A stretch of DNA of 7,097 nucleotides, taken from Oscillospiraceae bacterium UBA6409 (GTDB lineage: Bacteria > Bacillota > Clostridia > Oscillospirales > Oscillospiraceae). Made by a program: the position numbers and the translations under genes. This document shows, piece by piece, positions 5,902 through 7,097 of this stretch. The stretch lies in contig DJPP01000128.1 in the NCBI GenBank assembly GCA_002438575.1, forward strand, positions 286 through 7,382, in the 5' to 3' direction. How positions within the stretch are numbered: the first letter of the stretch is position 1; every line of letters starts with the position of its first letter. The notes beneath the pieces are model-generated. The model did not search any database. It worked only from the letters and a program-made list of their open reading frames with translations, and was not told the DNA's origin.

Positions 5902-7097
5902 ATGTCAACGATCATCACCAAGCGCCAGTTCCCCCACTACCACAAGTACACCATGGACCTGGCCGGCCGCCCGCTGACGCTTGAGGTCGGCAAGCTGGCC
6001 GAGCTGGCCAACGCCGCCGTCATGGTGGGCTATGGCGACACCCGCGTGCTGTGCTGCGTCACCGCTGCGCCCCGTCCCCGCGACGGCATCGACTTCTTCC
6101 CCCTGTCCGTGGACTTCGAGGAGAAGATGTACTCCGTGGGTCGTATCCCCGGCAGCTTCAACCGCCGCGAGGGTCGCCCCGGCGAGAAGGGCATCCTGAC
6201 CTCCCGCGTCATCGACCGCCCCATCCGCCCCCTGTTCCCCTACGACTTCCGCAACGACGTGTCCGTCATGTGCACCGTCATGGCGCAGGACCACGACTGC
6301 TCCGCCGAGGTGGCCGCGCTGATCGGCACCTCCGCCGCCCTGGCCATCTCCGACATTCCCTGGAACGGCCCCGTGGCCGCCCTGAAGGTGGGCCTGGTGG
6401 ACGGCAAGCTCATCTTCAACCCCGACAGCGAGCAGCGCAAGGTCAGCGACCTGGACGTGACCGTCGTCTCCACCGGCAAGAAGGTCGTCATGATCGAGGC
6501 CGGCGCCAACGAGGTCCCCAACGACGTGATGTTCGAGGCCATCAGGCAGGCCCACGAGGAGAACCAGAAGCAGATCGCCCTCATCAACCAGATGGTGCAG
6601 GAGATCGGCAAGCCCAAGTTCGAGTACCCCCACGCCGACTTCAACTACGAACTGTTCAATAAGATCACGGAGGACTTCATGGACGAGGCCAAGGCCGCCA
6701 TGGACACCGACGACAAGAACGTCCGCGAGCAGCGCTGGAACGCCATGATCGAGAAGTGGCACGAGAAGTATCTGGAAGAGTACCCCAACATGGACCAGTA
6801 CCTGGAGGAGATCACCTACAAGTTCCAGAAGATGATCGTCAAGAAGTGGCTGCTGGAGGGTCACCGTGTGGACGGCCGCCAGAAGAACGAGATCCGTCCT
6901 CTGGACGCCGAGGTGGGCGTGCTGCCCCGCGTTCACGGCTCCGGCCTGTTCACCCGCGGCCAGACCCAGGTCCTGTCCGTGGCGACCCTTGACACCCTCT
7001 CCGCCAACCAGAAGCTGGACACCATCTGGGAGGAGACGGAGAAGCGCTATATGCACCACTACAACTTCCCCGGCTACTCCGTGGGCGAGGCCAAGCC
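5902..7097 (+). CDS. pnp: Polyribonucleotide nucleotidyltransferase (PNPase), 3'-truncated by window edge
   Basis: PNPase degrades RNA 3'-to-5' by phosphorolysis, releasing nucleoside diphosphates, and can add 3' tails; it is a cytosolic ring trimer. AAAGGAG (5888-5894) is seven bases before the ATG. 398 codons are visible out of the usual 700 or so, with no stop. The first RNase PH core carries FFPLSVDFEEKMY (65-77), GSFNRREGRP (84-93) and RPIRPLFP (106-113), the phosphate and RNA-binding signature. The helical linker spans about 215-310. The second RNase PH core begins at GHRVDGR (320-326) and continues through GSGLFTRGQTQ to YSVGEAK at the edge. The catalytic aspartates of the second core and the KH and S1 RNA-binding domains lie outside the window. 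rpsO-pnp order is conserved across many bacteria. I saw no clear promoter in the gap, so the gene probably depends on read-through from rpsO or on a weak promoter, with control by the leader hairpin. Confidence 0.97.
   Translation, partial: MSTIITKRQFPHYHKYTMDLAGRPLTLEVGKLAELANAAVMVGYGDTRVLCCVTAAPRPRDGIDFFPLSVDFEEKMYSVGRIPGSFNRREGRPGEKGILTSRVIDRPIRPLFPYDFRNDVSVMCTVMAQDHDCSAEVAALIGTSAALAISDIPWNGPVAALKVGLVDGKLIFNPDSEQRKVSDLDVTVVSTGKKVVMIEAGANEVPNDVMFEAIRQAHEENQKQIALINQMVQEIGKPKFEYPHADFNYELFNKITEDFMDEAKAAMDTDDKNVREQRWNAMIEKWHEKYLEEYPNMDQYLEEITYKFQKMIVKKWLLEGHRVDGRQKNEIRPLDAEVGVLPRVHGSGLFTRGQTQVLSVATLDTLSANQKLDTIWEETEKRYMHHYNFPGYSVGEAK

Noticed and set aside
5905..7059. 384-codon open frame on the minus strand
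   Set aside because: It lies opposite pnp, is rich in Val/Leu/Gly/His with no domain, and is explained by high third-position GC.

Overview
The window reads as chromosomal DNA of a GC-rich, anaerobic Firmicute. The best guess is the Oscillospiraceae/Flavonifractor–Oscillibacter neighbourhood, inferred from very high third-position GC, strong Shine-Dalgarno sites (AGGAG/GGAGG), a clostridial-type small ferredoxin, a flavoprotein type familiar from Clostridia, and the rpsO-pnp order. No database search was possible, so the genus is a guess. All supported genes are on the + strand. There are no tRNA, rRNA, CRISPR or insertion-sequence genes.

Layout. Positions 1-2820 hold the 3' part of a very large multidomain protein that is open at the left edge. 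It has an alpha-helical HEAT-like region, a cytidylyltransferase-like nucleotidyltransferase domain, a GNAT-like domain and a degenerate type I phosphoribosyltransferase-like domain. Its stop codon lies inside one arm of an approximately 106-bp imperfect palindrome (2817-2922), which looks like a dispersed repeat or MITE-like element. The rest of that 242-bp gap has a small hairpin and no gene.

Positions 3063-5281 hold three closely spaced redox genes: a divergent lactate/malate dehydrogenase-like protein, a two-part flavodoxin-fold oxidoreductase with a Cys cluster, and a 63-residue single-cluster [4Fe-4S] ferredoxin. They could form one transcription unit, and by inference an electron-transfer set.

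Positions 5321-7097 hold the conserved rpsO-pnp module. A very good sigma-A promoter (TTTACA, 17-bp spacer, extended TATCAT) drives rpsO (ribosomal protein S15) through a roughly 100-nt structured leader. A strong intrinsic terminator follows rpsO. A long imperfect hairpin of about 24 bp then precedes pnp (polynucleotide phosphorylase), which runs off the right edge. The hairpin's position recalls the RNase III-cleaved pnp leader of enterobacteria, so it is a candidate autoregulatory element.

The least ordinary items are the nucleotidyltransferase-GNAT-PRTase fusion, the palindromic element that supplies that gene's stop codon, the dehydrogenase lacking the usual catalytic Asp, and the pnp leader hairpin. 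None of these can be called undescribed without searches.
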